A DNA stretch of 64,000 bases from Verrucomicrobiales bacterium (GTDB lineage Bacteria; Verrucomicrobiota; Verrucomicrobiia; Verrucomicrobiales; DEV007), in contig DUBC01000033.1 in assembly GCA_012960505.1 (NCBI GenBank), positions 124,001 through 188,000 of the forward strand. Direction: 5' to 3'. The first letter of the stretch is position 1, and every line of letters starts with the position of its first letter. Shown piece by piece: positions 19,281 to 27,143 of the stretch. A model generated the notes under the pieces. It searched no databases, was not told where the DNA came from, and saw only the letters and a program-made list of their open reading frames with translations. The translations under genes and the position numbers were made by a program.

Positions 19281-20528
19281 GTGCCTACTTTTGCCTACAA
19301 AGCCCTCAAGGTAGACGGGACTCAGACCAGTGGTGAACTGGATGCGAGTGATCGTCACGGAGCCATGGATTTGTTGGACAGGGGGGGCTTACAACCTCTC
19401 AGGCTGGACCTAAAGACAGACCAGGCCAAGGATGGAGAATCCAAAGATGCCAAGGCTAAGAAGAAAGAAGTTGAAATTACTGGTCCGATGCGTCTCAAGA
19501 AAGCGGAAATTGTTCTTTTCACTGAAGAGCTTTCCGAGCTGCTCGGAGCGGGTCTTCAGCTCGAGCCTGCTCTGCGGGTCATGGAGAACCGTGAAGAGCT
19601 TGGAAAACTTAAGAGACTGACCAAGACTCTGAGGCAGGAAGTCCGTGACGGGACATCCTTTTCAGGGGCCCTTGCCAAGGCCTCGCCAAGTTTTGGCGAC
19701 CTGTATTGTAGCCTGGCCCGTGCCGGTGAGGTGAGTGGAGCCCTTTCCACTATCCTTAAGAGGCAGGCAACTTATCTGATAGCCATACAAGAGCTTCAGA
19801 GCAAGGTGATGATGGCTCTTATTTATCCTTTCTTTCTGATAGCATCAGGCCTCGCAGTGGTCGTTTTATTTATAACGTTCCTCATTCCTCAGCTCATGGG
19901 GCTATTAGATAATACCAATTCGGAAATGCCTGCAATTGGACAGCTCATGATTGATTTAAGTGATTTTGTGACAACCTGGTGGTGGATCATTCTAGGAGCA
20001 ACGATTGCTGCGGTATTTGGTTTTGTTTCATATATCAAGAATCCGAATAATCATGAGTGGTGGGATGAGACTAAATTGAAGATTCCATTGTTTGGAAAGG
20101 TCCTAAAGACACGCTTTTTTGTGCAGTTCCTTGAGACGCTTGCAAATTTGGTTGGGAATGGCCTGAACTTATTGAGAGCACTTGAATTGAGCCGTGAAGC
20201 GACGCCGAACCTTTACCTAAAGAAAAAAATATCCAAGATCATTGATTACGTCGGTGATGGGGCTGCTCTTTCCCGGACCATGAAGAGGGTAGGTTTCTTT
20301 CCTCCCTTGCTTCTGGACATAGTTGCCGTCGGTGAACAGACGGGCCAGATCGGAGAGAGCCTAGAACGTGCGGCAGGAAGATATGATAGGGAACTCGCAA
20401 AAGATATTGCTAAGATCAGTGCCCTGATCCAACCGGTTATCGTTGTTACCATGGCCCTCTTAGTTGGTATCATGGCTTACATGATGATATCGGTTATTTT
20501 TGAAACCATTTCCGGGCTCAATACTTAA
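19281..20528 (+). CDS. gspF: Type II secretion inner-membrane platform protein GspF
   Basis: The polytopic platform protein that couples GspE to pseudopilus growth. The 415-residue product has the GspF N-terminal PTFAYKALKVDG, two T2SSF domains, and three membrane spans (around residues 178-200, 235-255 and 385-405). Typical sequences are LSELLGAGLQLEPALRVMEN and LLDIVAVGEQTGQIGESLERAA. It starts with GTG 19281, preceded by A-rich sequence without a Shine-Dalgarno motif, 45 bases after gspE. Confidence 0.95.
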   Translation: MPTFAYKALKVDGTQTSGELDASDRHGAMDLLDRGGLQPLRLDLKTDQAKDGESKDAKAKKKEVEITGPMRLKKAEIVLFTEELSELLGAGLQLEPALRVMENREELGKLKRLTKTLRQEVRDGTSFSGALAKASPSFGDLYCSLARAGEVSGALSTILKRQATYLIAIQELQSKVMMALIYPFFLIASGLAVVVLFITFLIPQLMGLLDNTNSEMPAIGQLMIDLSDFVTTWWWIILGATIAAVFGFVSYIKNPNNHEWWDETKLKIPLFGKVLKTRFFVQFLETLANLVGNGLNLLRALELSREATPNLYLKKKISKIIDYVGDGAALSRTMKRVGFFPPLLLDIVAVGEQTGQIGESLERAAGRYDRELAKDIAKISALIQPVIVVTMALLVGIMAYMMISVIFETISGLNT

Positions 20529-20553
20529 AAAATCTCATAAGAACTTAAAAAAC

Positions 20554-21000
20554 ATGAAAACTAACATTACATCCAATCGTCGCTACTTAACTGGTGGTTT
20601 TACCTTGATTGAAATAATGCTTGTCCTTGCAATTATAGCTTTGCTGGCAGGGACAGCCATCTATAAACTTGGTGGAGTCTTGAAAACTGGTGAAAAGGCA
20701 CGCGTTAAATCTGATCTTGGAACGATTCAGACGGCGCTGCTCAATTATAAAATTTCAGCAGGAAGCTATCCCACAAATGAGCAGGGTTTGTCTGCTTTAA
20801 TCACAAAACCGTCAGATGTTCGTGCATGGGAAGGCCCATACTTTAAAGGTGGAGGAATAAGTGATCCTTGGAATCAGGAATACGGGTACCGCTTTCCGGG
20901 ACTGAATCAGGGAACAAGCTCTGAGCCAGACATCTTTTCAAAAGGCCCTGATGGTCAGGAAAATACGGAAGATGATATAGGTAACTGGGAAACCCAGTAA
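20554..21000 (+). CDS. gspG: Major pseudopilin GspG
   Basis: The major pseudopilin of the type II secretion system. From ATG 20554 the product has 148 residues, typical for GspG. The prepilin cleavage site lies between Gly15 and Phe16 in GGFTLIEIMLVLAII, with the conserved Glu at mature position 5. The C-terminal calcium-binding fold is visible as GSYPTNEQGLSALITKP and GPYFKGGGISDPWNQEYGYR. A start at 20500 would overlap gspF and lengthen the leader unusually, so I reject it. Confidence 0.95.
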   Translation: MKTNITSNRRYLTGGFTLIEIMLVLAIIALLAGTAIYKLGGVLKTGEKARVKSDLGTIQTALLNYKISAGSYPTNEQGLSALITKPSDVRAWEGPYFKGGGISDPWNQEYGYRFPGLNQGTSSEPDIFSKGPDGQENTEDDIGNWETQ

Positions 21001-21031
21001 GGAGTCTCCGAGGCCTTAATAATTAGAGTAA

Positions 21032-21622
21032 ATGAAAGTACTGACCAGATCTTCGATGAGGGGCTTTACCCTTATAGAGATATTGGTTGGGTTTTGTCTT
21101 TTGTTCTTAATTATTGGCGTTGGTGCTCATTCTTTGTCGGCACAAAGCTCTAAGAAAAAGCTCGTTGAGCCGGCCAATGAGTTACAGTCATTGGCGAGGA
21201 GAGGCATGCAAATGGCTATCACTAATCGTCGCCCATTCGTACTTACCATAAGTGAAAACTCAGTAGCCTTGCAGGAATCCAGAATTCGATCCGGATCCAT
21301 TGGGTCCATTTTTGATGATGGACCGGAACCGGGAGTCGTTGACAGTTTTGAATTACCTGAATTCATGAGATTTCTTGTCCGTTCTTGGGAGGATAAGTAT
21401 TTTCGTCCACCGGAAGAGGTCCGGTCCGATGACGAGGAAGTTTACCGGTGGGTCTTTGAGTCGAGTGGAATCTGTGAGCCGCTCGGTATCAAGTTGATCT
21501 GTGAAGAAGAGGGATCAGAAGGAATGGTGACAATGGAATTCAATCCTTTAACCGCTCAAATTCAGGAACCCTTAAACAAGACTATCGTTCTTGGTGCTGA
21601 GAACATTGATGAGTTGGAATGA
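21032..21622 (+). CDS. gspH: Minor pseudopilin GspH
   Basis: A 196-residue minor pseudopilin. The leader ends at Gly11, and mature FTLIEILVGFCLLFLII carries Glu at position 5. The remainder is a soluble beta-rich domain rich in Glu and Asp with no further recognised motif. Position between gspG and a gspI-like gene argues for GspH. Its TGA overlaps the next ATG (ATGA at 21619-21622). Confidence 0.8.
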   Translation: MKVLTRSSMRGFTLIEILVGFCLLFLIIGVGAHSLSAQSSKKKLVEPANELQSLARRGMQMAITNRRPFVLTISENSVALQESRIRSGSIGSIFDDGPEPGVVDSFELPEFMRFLVRSWEDKYFRPPEEVRSDDEEVYRWVFESSGICEPLGIKLICEEEGSEGMVTMEFNPLTAQIQEPLNKTIVLGAENIDELE

Positions 21623-22116
21623 AATTAAGATTCAAGTCTAGACGTCTACGTGGCGGTTTTATTTTACTGGAGGTGATCCTTGCTCTCGCCATCTTTGGTT
21701 TGGTTTCAGTTGGTATTACACGGGCACTTAAACAGATCGGTGAGGTGGCTGTGCGTTCCGGAGAAGAATTGAGAATACAGCGCAAACTTGAAAGTTGGCT
21801 GACCCGTTACAGTAAAGCGGATTTTAGGGATCAGGATTTCAGGTCAGCTCTTCCCATTGAGGGAGAAATTGTGGGTCAAGTTTTTGATGAGGTTTCGGCT
21901 TACGCTGACCAGATGGGAGTTGATTACTATGCTTATGTGGAACCGCTAGAAGAAATGTACACGCTGGTGGTGCGGGAGCCGGAAGGTGACGAGCAGGAAA
22001 GTCCCCTACAGAATATGTATCGAATAAGGATCGAAGCTATCTGGGGTGACTCGGATCAGGAAAGGATAAGGGTCGCAGAAACAATACGCTATGAATCACT
22101 CTACCAGAACCGCTAG
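21619..22116 (+). CDS. gspI: Minor pseudopilin GspI
   Basis: A 165-residue minor pseudopilin with leader MKLRFKSRRLRGG and mature FILLEVILALAIFGLVSVGI, including the conserved Glu at position 5. GspI proteins typically have L-L-E-V at this place. The assignment rests on the LLEV motif and gene order. It overlaps gspH by four bases and gspJ by 26 bases, so translation is tightly coupled. Confidence 0.8.
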   Translation: MKLRFKSRRLRGGFILLEVILALAIFGLVSVGITRALKQIGEVAVRSGEELRIQRKLESWLTRYSKADFRDQDFRSALPIEGEIVGQVFDEVSAYADQMGVDYYAYVEPLEEMYTLVVREPEGDEQESPLQNMYRIRIEAIWGDSDQERIRVAETIRYESLYQNR

Positions 22117-23020
22117 ACTCAAAGTATCAGGGGGAGCTTTTACTCTTCTCGAGCTGATCATCGGGATCGCCCTCATAGGTATTGTTCTGACCGGAGTCTA
22201 TAAAATTGCATCTGCATCAATCATGTTGAGTGATAAGGTCCTTACCCGACAACATGACGACATGCATATGCACAGTTTCATGAGTGTCATGAAAAGGAAC
22301 ATTGAGGACATTCCGGGTAATGCGAAGATTAATATGGAGCCCCCTCAAGGTCTAGGAGGAGTGGCCCGTTCTGAAATTGTATTTGAAGATTATCCGTTGG
22401 CCTTTTCATGGGCAGGTGTTGCTGTCGGATCGAAAATGATTTGCATTGTGACTGGTCCTGACAATGCACTTCAGGGTGCTACCAAAATAGAGATCAGGTA
22501 CCTGAACCGGGAGGAGGCGGAAATCTATGTTGAGAATGGATCATTGTCTGAGGATATGGGGATGAGCATTGTTTTGATGAGTGGTCTTAAGAGTGTGACT
22601 TGGAATTTTTTCGATCAACGGGACAAAGAATGGAAAGAGGACTGGGGCAGGGAAGATCATCCCAATGATCGACCTTCAATGGTTTATATGGAAATTGCAT
22701 TCCTTGATGATTCGGAACCGATACGCAGTTATTACTGGGTCCCGACCGTTGAGGATCCTGCCGCCGTCGCCCGTGCAACTCAGTCCGGTAATAGCCGTGG
22801 AAACGGGAGAACTTCAGGATCTCGTGAAAATGATTCGCGTGACCGTCGTGGAGATTCTGCAGATGGTCGTGGAGGCAGGGGCAGAGGAGACAAGGACCGA
22901 AGCGATGACGGACGCAAAGGGTCCGGAGGACGTGGTCCTGTCAGGCCCCCTACTTCGACCGGAGGTAAACGGCCGACAGGTTCATCAGGCCTGCCCGGTG
23001 GACCCAGTCGAGGCAAATAA
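22091..23020 (+). CDS. gspJ: Minor pseudopilin GspJ with Gly/Arg-rich C-terminal tail
   Basis: A pseudopilin of 309 residues with leader ending SGGA and mature FTLLELIIGIALIGIVLTGV, Glu at position 5. The residue before the cleavage site is Ala rather than the usual Gly. The folded domain runs to about residue 225. The last 80 or so residues are a low-complexity tail rich in Gly, Arg, Ser and Asp (for example SADGRGGRGRGDKDRSDDG), then a Pro/Gly segment. That tail is not part of ordinary GspJ and makes the protein about 100 residues longer than usual. The start overlaps gspI, and the stop shares one base with the gspK start (TAATG). Confidence 0.82.
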   Translation: MNHSTRTARLKVSGGAFTLLELIIGIALIGIVLTGVYKIASASIMLSDKVLTRQHDDMHMHSFMSVMKRNIEDIPGNAKINMEPPQGLGGVARSEIVFEDYPLAFSWAGVAVGSKMICIVTGPDNALQGATKIEIRYLNREEAEIYVENGSLSEDMGMSIVLMSGLKSVTWNFFDQRDKEWKEDWGREDHPNDRPSMVYMEIAFLDDSEPIRSYYWVPTVEDPAAVARATQSGNSRGNGRTSGSRENDSRDRRGDSADGRGGRGRGDKDRSDDGRKGSGGRGPVRPPTSTGGKRPTGSSGLPGGPSRGK

Positions 23021-24201
23021 TGAGCTTTAATAATGAGTACGTAATCTTTGTAGGAATAAATAATAATAACATTATCTCCAATATTAAACTGAACAGTCAT
23101 TCACAGAACCGATCCATTGATCATCGATCAAAGATTGATGCCGATCAAAATAGATCCTTAAGATCCCATGAATCTGGCTCTGTTCTGATTGCTGTTTTCT
23201 GGCTGATGGCGGCGATGGGGATCACTATATTCTCATCAATGGTGGTTCTTCGTTCTGATCTGCGCGTTGTGGATTCAGAGAAATCATCTTTCCGTGCCCT
23301 TCAGCTCGCTGAAATGGGAGTCGCTATTGCTGCGCAGAGAGGGATAGAGGAGTATGACAATATTCTTAAACAGTTTCCGGTCAATGACATTGCCTTTGCT
23401 GAGTTTGAAGATTATTTTGAATTTGCTCCTGACGAGGGGTTCCGCGTGGAGATTAAAAAAGAGGCAGGGCGCATCAATCCGAATCATTATTTATTGAGAC
23501 CTACTCCTGAGAGCCTCAATGCAATGGCTGACGTTTTTCAGTCATGGGGAATTGAACTCTCAGAAGCGCAGGAAATTGTGAATTGTTTACTCGATTGGGT
23601 TGATGCGGATGAAGTGACTTCGGCTGCTCCTGACGGCGCTGAAGCAGAGTGGTACGAGGCAAATGTAGGAAGCCTTAATTATCCATTCAACCGAGCCTTC
23701 TATGATGTTAAAGAGATGCAGTTCGTGAAAGGTATGGACGTGGTCGCTGCGTACAAGCCGAACTGGCGAAACTATTTTACGGTTAGGAGCCAAGGTCCAT
23801 TAGACATTAACGATGCTGATGCGAACCTGATCGCTGTGGCGGCAGGCTTAGAGGAAATGTCTGAGATAGGTGGCAGCGAATTTTCAGAAAATGTCGATGA
23901 GATAGAGGATTTCTTAAATGGAGAAAGTGAGTCTGGATCTTATGGTAGGAATGGGCCTGACGGGGTAAAGGATACTGTCGACGATACTCCTATAGATGTG
24001 AACCTGCTAATTGATGAGCTTATCAGGCTAGGAGCCCCATCACCTGAGCAACTTACCGATAGGTTCACTTCGAGTGGGAACACGTTGCGCATTATTAGTA
24101 CTGGCATTAAAGGTGAATATCAGCGAAAGCTTGAAGTTGTTCTTCGTAATCGTGGGACAAACCCCTCGATCATATCCCGTGAAGAAATTTTCGGAAAATA
24201 G
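23020..24201 (+). CDS. gspK: Type II secretion minor pseudopilin GspK
   Basis: A 393-residue GspK, the large tip pseudopilin. The hydrophobic segment SGSVLIAVFWLMAAMGITIF follows an unusually long, hydrophilic leader of about 50 residues if ATG 23020 is used. As normal for GspK, the Glu at mature position 5 is absent. The soluble part contains GRINPNHYLL and a helix-hairpin-like region (LSEAQEIVNCLLDWVDADE), then FNRAFYDVKEMQFVKGMD, which resemble GspK/T2SSK domains. A later start is possible because the leader is long, but no better ATG is visible before the hydrophobic stretch. Confidence 0.88.
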   Translation: MSFNNEYVIFVGINNNNIISNIKLNSHSQNRSIDHRSKIDADQNRSLRSHESGSVLIAVFWLMAAMGITIFSSMVVLRSDLRVVDSEKSSFRALQLAEMGVAIAAQRGIEEYDNILKQFPVNDIAFAEFEDYFEFAPDEGFRVEIKKEAGRINPNHYLLRPTPESLNAMADVFQSWGIELSEAQEIVNCLLDWVDADEVTSAAPDGAEAEWYEANVGSLNYPFNRAFYDVKEMQFVKGMDVVAAYKPNWRNYFTVRSQGPLDINDADANLIAVAAGLEEMSEIGGSEFSENVDEIEDFLNGESESGSYGRNGPDGVKDTVDDTPIDVNLLIDELIRLGAPSPEQLTDRFTSSGNTLRIISTGIKGEYQRKLEVVLRNRGTNPSIISREEIFGK

Positions 24202-24231
24202 TTATATGGTGAGGATACATTATTGATATAA

Positions 24232-25572
24232 ATGGCCAAAAAAAGCATAGACAAGACGATTTGTTTTCCGGGTGAAGACGGGTGGGAGCTGTGGAAACAT
24301 ACAGAGGACCGCTTTGGCCAGGCCGAATATGAATTAATGGATGAGAGAGAGCTTGATGAATCAGGCTCTTGTGAACCTTTCAAGGACGCGACCCATTACG
24401 CATTTCCAATCAATTCTGTTTTCGCCGTTCCGATCTGGGTGAGAACTGATGAGCCGTCAGTGATCAAGAACCTCGTTGAGATGCAGCTTGAGAAGATGGG
24501 CCTTAAGCCGACCTCAGGCGCTGGACAACTCCTAGACTATCAGGTTGTGTGCGTTATTGAATCTGAGCCAAGCTCAGAATCTCAGGAAGGTCCAGTCAAA
24601 CGCAGTCTGATTCTTGCGACTGTACTTAATCCCGATTATAATCATCCATTGCCCAAGACCGGTTCCAAGGAATTTGATATCAGTGCTAGGTTCTTGCAAA
24701 TGCCCGGTGAACATATTGTGGTATGGAGAGAGCTCGGACGATTAGTGATGGCAGTCGATCATGAAGGTGAGCTTGAATATTTTGAGGGGCTCACGAGCAA
24801 TAAGTTCGACTCTGCGGCAGTCAATGAGATTAATTGTATTATGCTTGGCTTGGACGGTGCCGGTCCCGTGAGCGGGGACTTTAAGAACGGTATCGCTTAT
24901 GAAATTTCCGGTGTCCATATTTGGCTTGATGAATTTGATCAGTCCGCAAAGGATGAGCTCGAAGAGGTTCTAGGAATTAAAGTCACTTCAGGTGCCAGGC
25001 CTGATCCGTTCCTGCCAGACTCTACATCGAACCTAGTCCCATCAGAAGTAGTGGAGCAGAGAGCGCAGCAAAAAAAATCACAAGGGATCCGCTATGCTTT
25101 GCTAGGAGCGGCAGCGGTCTATCTTCTTTTGGTCGCGGTACTACTTGGGACTTATTTTAAAGAGAAGTTTGGAGCCGACAAGTTAGGTAAGGCAATCAAG
25201 GAATTGGAACCTAGCGTTCAATGGATTCCTGAATTTAGAGAAAAGTGGAGAGAGCTTTCCTCGGTCCTCGATTCAGATTCTTACCCCGCTGAACTATTGC
25301 ATCGTGCTACGGCGGCGGTCCCTCCTCAGGACGTTCGGTTCACGAGTTTTAAATATGATGATAGAGTCGAATTCGGCGGCAAGTTGAAAAGAATTATTGT
25401 AATTGATGGGCAAAGTAAGGACGCCAAGGCGGGCCGGGATTTTTACGCGTTACTCACAAAGAATAAAAATTTGGAATATTTTAAATGGGCGTGGCTTAAA
25501 CAACCACAGGTCGACCCTCGGAAAAAAGACAGAACCGCAGTCTTTCAGATTAGAGGTGAAACAACTTTATAG
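24232..25572 (+). CDS. GspL-like type II secretion assembly protein
   Basis: A 446-residue bitopic protein in the gspL position. A large cytoplasmic N-terminal domain, with little recognisable identity to GspL, is followed by one membrane helix (about residues 285-305, GIRYALLGAAAVYLLLVAVL). A periplasmic domain of about 135 residues follows. GspL would recruit GspE to the membrane. The assignment rests on topology and gene order. PilM/PilN-like proteins have a similar arrangement, but no separate pilM/pilN genes are present. Confidence 0.72.
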   Translation: MAKKSIDKTICFPGEDGWELWKHTEDRFGQAEYELMDERELDESGSCEPFKDATHYAFPINSVFAVPIWVRTDEPSVIKNLVEMQLEKMGLKPTSGAGQLLDYQVVCVIESEPSSESQEGPVKRSLILATVLNPDYNHPLPKTGSKEFDISARFLQMPGEHIVVWRELGRLVMAVDHEGELEYFEGLTSNKFDSAAVNEINCIMLGLDGAGPVSGDFKNGIAYEISGVHIWLDEFDQSAKDELEEVLGIKVTSGARPDPFLPDSTSNLVPSEVVEQRAQQKKSQGIRYALLGAAAVYLLLVAVLLGTYFKEKFGADKLGKAIKELEPSVQWIPEFREKWRELSSVLDSDSYPAELLHRATAAVPPQDVRFTSFKYDDRVEFGGKLKRIIVIDGQSKDAKAGRDFYALLTKNKNLEYFKWAWLKQPQVDPRKKDRTAVFQIRGETTL

Positions 25573-25584
25573 AATTATAAATTA

Positions 25585-26214
25585 ATGGCATTACAACAGA
25601 GCGAAAAACGATTAATGGCCTTACTGCTTATTGCACTACTAGGTGTGGTCAACGTGATTGGTTATACTGTCCTCGAAGACAAAAAGAAGGCAATGCAGGA
25701 TCTTCAGATCGCGCATCAACAAAAATTGAATAATTATAATTTTCTTAAAGAGACCAAAGTGGAATGGGAGCAGAAAAGGGATTTTCTTAAAAAAAATGCT
25801 CAGCCGATGTTTGTGAGTGAAGAAGCAGCAAATGATGAGGTTGAGAGTCATCTTAATAATTGTGCTGGAACCGCCGACATTCCACAGACGAGCCTTGTCA
25901 TTAAGCCTATGGGGATGATCGAAATGCCTCATTATAATCAGGTTGCACTGAACGTTGCCGTTTCCGGATCATCAATGTCCGTTATTAAGCTCATTTCTTT
26001 GCTGCAGGCGTCAAATCACGCTACTCAGTATGGATATTATGTTATACCTAACATTAAATTTGAATCGGATCGTAAAGATCCAAGCATTCTTAAGTGTGCT
26101 TTTGTGTTGGCTAGATGGTATAAAAATCAAAATTCTCTAACAAATATAAAAGGAAGTACAGGACGCGACTTGGCAAACAGCCATAAAAACATTAAACTCT
26201 TAGTTTCCAAATGA
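25585..26214 (+). CDS. GspM-like type II secretion protein
   Basis: A 209-residue bitopic protein. A short cytoplasmic start is followed by a membrane helix (about residues 8-28, LMALLLIALLGVVNVIGYTV), a charged probably coiled-coil stretch to about residue 75, and a small periplasmic domain. This is the plan of GspM and PilO. Its place after the GspL-like gene (12-base gap) supports GspM. Its TGA overlaps the next ATG. Confidence 0.7.
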   Translation: MALQQSEKRLMALLLIALLGVVNVIGYTVLEDKKKAMQDLQIAHQQKLNNYNFLKETKVEWEQKRDFLKKNAQPMFVSEEAANDEVESHLNNCAGTADIPQTSLVIKPMGMIEMPHYNQVALNVAVSGSSMSVIKLISLLQASNHATQYGYYVIPNIKFESDRKDPSILKCAFVLARWYKNQNSLTNIKGSTGRDLANSHKNIKLLVSK

Positions 26215-27080
26215 TCGATACTCATATGAAAGAATGGATGAAATTTATTGTAGCGGGACTGGTTAGTCTTTTCCCTTTCTTGTCGATGGCTCAGGGACCG
26301 GAGGAAGCTTTAACTAAATCACCTACACCTAAGGTAGTCACAAAGAAAGTACCTGAGGCAGTACCTGAGGCAGTACCTGAGGCAGTACCTGAGGCAGTAC
26401 CTGAGGCAGTACCTGAGGCAGTACCTGAGGCAGTGCCTGCACTACTTGGCGGAGTCCCAGCACAATCAGCACCTGCGCCAACGCTACTACCTCCGCAGCC
26501 GGTCCTTCCCGGGAAACAATCACCGTACGATTACCAGAATCACAATTCCACATGGGAAGATTCTCCTTTCTCTAGGAGAATTGTTGAACCACCACCACCG
26601 GCAGCAAAGGAAACAGGTCCCAGTCCTTGGGACGGCTGGAAACTAGCCGCAGTTGATAAGTTTGGAGATAGTTACACTGTTGGCCTGACTACCAAGAAAG
26701 GGGAGTTCAGATTACTAAAGATGGGTGAGGAAACTGAGGATGGAGTAAAGTTAACCAAAGTAGAAAGTAATGGAGTGATCGGAGAGACAACTATTTTCCT
26801 TACTGGTAACGGCCATTCTGGGCCATTAACTTTTGATGTTAAAAGGCTCAGTGCGCCCGTGAGGGGGGCACCTGTTCCGAAGAAGGCCGTATTAAAGAAG
26901 ACCGCAGGAAAGCTCCCGCAACGCCCTCCGGGTATTTCCGCTGACAAGATTTCAGCTATTAAAAAACAGCAGGAAGCTGCCAGAGCAAAAATACGTGAGC
27001 AGATGTTGAAGGCAAGAGGATCAAAGAGCAATAACGATCAACCCAAACGCAGAGTCACTTTACCACCACCAAGAAAATAA
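26211..27080 (+). CDS. GspC/PilP-like periplasmic protein with VPEA repeats
   Basis: This exported protein sits between GspM-like and GspD. The ATG at 26211 overlaps the previous stop; ATG 26226 gives a cleaner signal peptide (KFIVAGLVSLFPFLSMAQ). Next come seven perfect VPEA units, a Pro-rich linker, a probable small beta domain around residues 140-210 (WKLAAVDKFGDSYTVGLTTK, then GVIGETTIFL), and a basic Pro-rich tail. Size, position and the small beta domain recall GspC or PilP, which link the inner-membrane platform to the secretin. A transmembrane anchor other than the signal is not evident. Similarity to GspC is by context and architecture only. Confidence 0.7.
   Translation: MIDTHMKEWMKFIVAGLVSLFPFLSMAQGPEEALTKSPTPKVVTKKVPEAVPEAVPEAVPEAVPEAVPEAVPEAVPALLGGVPAQSAPAPTLLPPQPVLPGKQSPYDYQNHNSTWEDSPFSRRIVEPPPPAAKETGPSPWDGWKLAAVDKFGDSYTVGLTTKKGEFRLLKMGEETEDGVKLTKVESNGVIGETTIFLTGNGHSGPLTFDVKRLSAPVRGAPVPKKAVLKKTAGKLPQRPPGISADKISAIKKQQEAARAKIREQMLKARGSKSNNDQPKRRVTLPPPRK
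26349..26432 (+). repeat. Seven perfect 12-base tandem repeats (VPEA units)
   Basis: Seven identical copies of GTACCTGAGGCA run head to tail inside the GspC-like gene. Each encodes Val-Pro-Glu-Ala, and a degenerate half unit (GTGCCTGCA) follows. Being identical and in frame, copy number could change by slippage without breaking the reading frame, altering linker length. Confidence 0.97.
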
Positions 27081-27143
27081 GTGCGCGGACTCCCTCTCCG
27101 TGTATTTACCATTTTAATTTCCCTAAAATTAGGAACCTCAAAC

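Noticed and set aside
20500-20553. Longer start for GspG at 20500
   Set aside because: It lies inside gspF and would make the prepilin leader unusually long; ATG 20554 gives a standard leader.
22780-23100. Open frames on the other strand and in another frame over the GspJ tail
   Set aside because: Low-complexity RG-rich DNA leaves several frames open by chance; only the GspJ frame has the prepilin domain.
26338-26553. Minus-strand frame over the VPEA repeat
   Set aside because: The repeat length is a multiple of three, so all frames stay open through it. No other coding sign.
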